A stretch of DNA of 64,000 nucleotides. It comes from Candidatus Zhuqueibacterota bacterium (GTDB lineage Bacteria > Zhuqueibacterota > Zhuqueibacteria > Oceanimicrobiales > Oceanimicrobiaceae). Below, piece after piece: positions 60,003-64,000 of this stretch. Made by a program: the position numbers and the translations under genes. The DNA lies in contig JAJDAF010000058.1 in assembly GCA_029261995.1 (NCBI GenBank), positions 62,001 through 126,000 on the forward strand. Direction: 5' to 3'. Within the stretch, counting starts at the first letter, position 1. Each line of letters begins with the position of its first letter. The notes beneath the pieces were generated by a model. That model had not been told where the DNA came from, did not search any database, and saw only the letters and a list, made by a program, of their open reading frames with translations.

Positions 60003-60307
60003 ACTTGGCTCGAGTCATCGGAACGGTCTGGGCTACGCAAAAACACGCGAGCCTTGTTGGCGCTAAAATGCAGATAGTGCAGCCGCTCGACCATCATGAA
60101 AAAGACGTGGGTTCACCCATAGTGGCTGTTGATACAGCGGGTGCCGGGCCTGGTGAACTGGTATATTATGTGACGGCCCGCGAGGCCACGATGCCGTATC
60201 CGGTCGATATGGTGCCAATCGATGCAGCGATTGTTGGCATCGTAGACTGGATTGACGTTTTCGACGACAATGCGGCGCAAAACACCTTGCAGCCAGAAGT
60301 CAATTAG
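59999..60307 (+). CDS. EutN/CcmL-type microcompartment vertex (BMC-P) protein 2
   Basis: A 102-residue second BMC-P protein with ARVIGTVWATQKHASLVG, MQIVQPLD, VAVDTAGAGPGELVYYV and IDAAIVGIVDWIDV. It overlaps the first gene by 4 bp (ATGA), so both are made together, and it differs enough that a mixed pentamer or two vertex types are possible. The last 12 residues (DNAAQNTLQPEVN) are an added tail. rdgB begins 18 bp downstream. Confidence 0.91.
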   Translation: MNLARVIGTVWATQKHASLVGAKMQIVQPLDHHEKDVGSPIVAVDTAGAGPGELVYYVTAREATMPYPVDMVPIDAAIVGIVDWIDVFDDNAAQNTLQPEVN

Positions 60308-60325
60308 ACCAGGGTTCGAATTGCA

Positions 60326-60916
60326 TTGAATCGCAAACTTGTTTTAGCTACCAGAAACCCGGACAAAGTCAGAGAGATTCAGGAATTACTTGCTGACCTG
60401 GATGTTGACTTCCTGACACTTGACGGGTTTTCCGATGCGCCCGAGGTTGATGAAGACGGAGACACGCTTGAGGCGAACGCTTTAAAAAAAGCAACTGCAA
60501 TTGCTCGTCACACAGGCCAGGCGTCTGTCGCCGATGATACCGGCCTTGAAGTGGATTTTCTAAATGGAGCACCCGGCGTTTATTCAAGTCGTTACGCAGG
60601 CGAAAATGCCTCTTATGCTGACAATGTCCGCAAGCTGCTGTCCGAAATGGACGGCGTGCCAGACGGGGATCGTAACGCCCGGTTTCGTTGCGTCGTCGCG
60701 TTTGTGCATGGCAACCAGGAGCGTACGGTTGATGGTGTCTGCGAAGGGCGTATCTGCCGCGATGTCCAAGGGTCAGAGGGATTTGGTTACGATCCCGTTT
60801 TTCGCGTGACGGAAACCGGGTTGACTTTTGCAGAGATGGGACTCGTCGAAAAGAACAAAATTAGCCACAGAGCAAAAGCGTTTATGAGTTTCAAGGAAAT
60901 GTACCAGGCATTGTAG
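60326..60916 (+). CDS. rdgB: Non-canonical purine NTP pyrophosphatase (RdgB/HAM1)
   Basis: Removes ITP, dITP and XTP from the nucleotide pool. The 196-residue protein opens with LVLATRNPDKVREI and has SVADDTGLEVDFLNGAPGV, the acidic metal site, and GSEGFGYDPVF, all HAM1 hallmarks. TTG start. It follows the BMC-P pair by 18 bp. tRNA-Pro follows directly. Confidence 0.95.
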   Translation: MNRKLVLATRNPDKVREIQELLADLDVDFLTLDGFSDAPEVDEDGDTLEANALKKATAIARHTGQASVADDTGLEVDFLNGAPGVYSSRYAGENASYADNVRKLLSEMDGVPDGDRNARFRCVVAFVHGNQERTVDGVCEGRICRDVQGSEGFGYDPVFRVTETGLTFAEMGLVEKNKISHRAKAFMSFKEMYQAL

Positions 60917-60922
60917 TAAAAT

Positions 60923-60996
<74 letters not shown>

Positions 60997-61005
60997 CAAC
61001 AAAAG

Positions 61006-61038
61006 GTCTATCGCCGTACTGGTGGTAGACTTTTTTTT
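61006..61038 (+). terminator. Strong intrinsic terminator after tRNA-Pro
   Basis: A 10-bp stem (61006-61015 with 61021-61030, two G-T wobbles), 5-nt loop and eight T residues. It separates the BMC-P/rdgB/tRNA transcript from archease-rtcB. Confidence 0.9.
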
Positions 61039-61105
61039 ATTTCAGGCTGTGAGGTTGTCCGATTCTATTCGTCTCCGGCGACCTCAGGTTTGCCGCCCTA
61101 AACTG

Positions 61106-61134
61106 TTGAGTTTCCATATTTTGTTATTTATATT
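61106..61134 (+). promoter_or_regulatory. Sigma-70-type promoter for archease-rtcB, start at the ATG
   Basis: TTGAGT (61106-61111), 17-bp spacer, TATATT (61129-61134). The archease ATG is at 61141, only seven bases beyond the -10, so the predicted mRNA begins at or next to the start codon. Confidence 0.55.
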
Positions 61135-61140
61135 GCTGTC

Positions 61141-61569
61141 ATGCCAGACGACAAAACCAAGTTCAGCCATATTGAACACACGGCGGATGTTGGCATAAAG
61201 ATATTTGGAGCTACGCGCACTGCGCTTTTTGAGAATGCCGCAGAGGGTCTCTTCGACATCATAACCAATCTGAAGCAGGTAAGAATTCGGGAAACCCGGC
61301 GCATCGCGCTGGTGGCCGGAGATGGCGAAGAACTTTTGGTTCGGTGGCTTTCTGAATTGAATTACATCTTTCTTACCGAGATGTTTCTGCCCCGCCGTTT
61401 TCATGTTTTGACAATGAGCGAAACTGAAATGACTGCTGAAATATCCGGTGAACATCTTAATCCTGCGCAACACGTGGTTCACACGGAGGTAAAAGCAGTA
61501 ACCTATCACGGCCTGTACCTGCGCCGGGAGTCCGGGGCATGGCAGGCTCAGGTCATATTCGATTTGTGA
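61141..61569 (+). CDS. Archease
   Basis: Protein cofactor that helps the RtcB RNA ligase turn over and use GTP. The 142-residue protein starts with FSHIEHTADVGIKIFG, the archease signature, and has WLSELNYIFLTE and VHTEVKAVTYHGL. No ribosome binding site is visible before the ATG, in keeping with a leaderless mRNA. rtcB begins 4 bp after its stop, the classical pairing. Confidence 0.92.
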   Translation: MPDDKTKFSHIEHTADVGIKIFGATRTALFENAAEGLFDIITNLKQVRIRETRRIALVAGDGEELLVRWLSELNYIFLTEMFLPRRFHVLTMSETEMTAEISGEHLNPAQHVVHTEVKAVTYHGLYLRRESGAWQAQVIFDL

Positions 61570-61573
61570 AAGT

Positions 61574-64000
<2,427 letters not shown>

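Overview
This window looks like a chromosome segment from an anaerobic or facultatively anaerobic bacterium with a Gram-negative envelope, probably in the FCB superphylum (Bacteroidota relatives such as Calditrichota, KSB1, Zixibacteria or Ignavibacteria). That placement is inference. It rests on a PorX-type REC-PglZ response regulator, a TonB protein, a group 3b NiFe hydrogenase, ferredoxin-dependent 2-oxoacid oxidoreductase genes and bacterial housekeeping genes (adk, accD, guaA, glmS, holA, ligA). I see no insertion sequence, prophage, integron or CRISPR array. Both ends cut genes: adk at the left and ligA at the right.

Left part (1-11 kb): adk and a tRNA-His/tRNA-Glu unit run leftward. 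Then come a Tat-exported amidase, a HEPN/MNT toxin-antitoxin-like pair coupled to a PolX-PHP DNA polymerase, a TonB protein behind a sigma-54-type promoter, and a PAS histidine kinase with an NtrC-family sigma-54 activator. Other candidate sigma-54 promoters lie ahead of alanine dehydrogenase and a cytochrome-c lipoprotein, so this two-component pair may control genes in this neighbourhood.

Middle part (11-34 kb): a rightward energy and redox block. It holds a single-domain response regulator, KorD-KorA-KorBC, a radical SAM protein, TPR and DUF151 proteins, alanine dehydrogenase, a CoA-transferase, a tandem universal stress protein, a CoA-binding protein, a cytochrome c/YHS lipoprotein, a second radical SAM protein, a malic enzyme-PTA hybrid, an unknown Cys/His-rich membrane protein, a cytidylate-kinase-like protein and a hemerythrin-like protein. 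It ends with a complete group 3b hydrogenase operon (beta, a cyclic-nucleotide-binding protein, gamma, delta, alpha, an acetyltransferase, a maturation protease). The genes fit amino-acid and organic-acid oxidation, with electrons passing through ferredoxin and NAD(P)H to H2.

34-42.5 kb is mostly leftward: a YXWGXW-type secreted protein, galactokinase, an APC permease, a leftover C-terminal piece of a sodium-solute symporter, and a two-gene molybdopterin oxidoreductase whose FeS and NrfD-like subunits are fused and whose catalytic subunit lacks a Tat signal. From 42.8 kb to the end genes run rightward: porX-tsaE-tsaB-rimI-accD, surE-guaA, glmS with a TPR/periplasmic-binding protein, uppP, an NSS transporter with its tiny partner subunit, holA, an ECF sigma/anti-sigma pair with an HtrA-like protein that has lost all three catalytic residues, two tandem BMC-P (EutN/CcmL) shell proteins, rdgB, tRNA-Pro, archease-rtcB and ligA. 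The points most worth a second look are the pseudo-HtrA in the sigma operon, the orphan BMC-P pair, PorX, the Tat-less molybdoenzyme and the sigma-54 promoter set.
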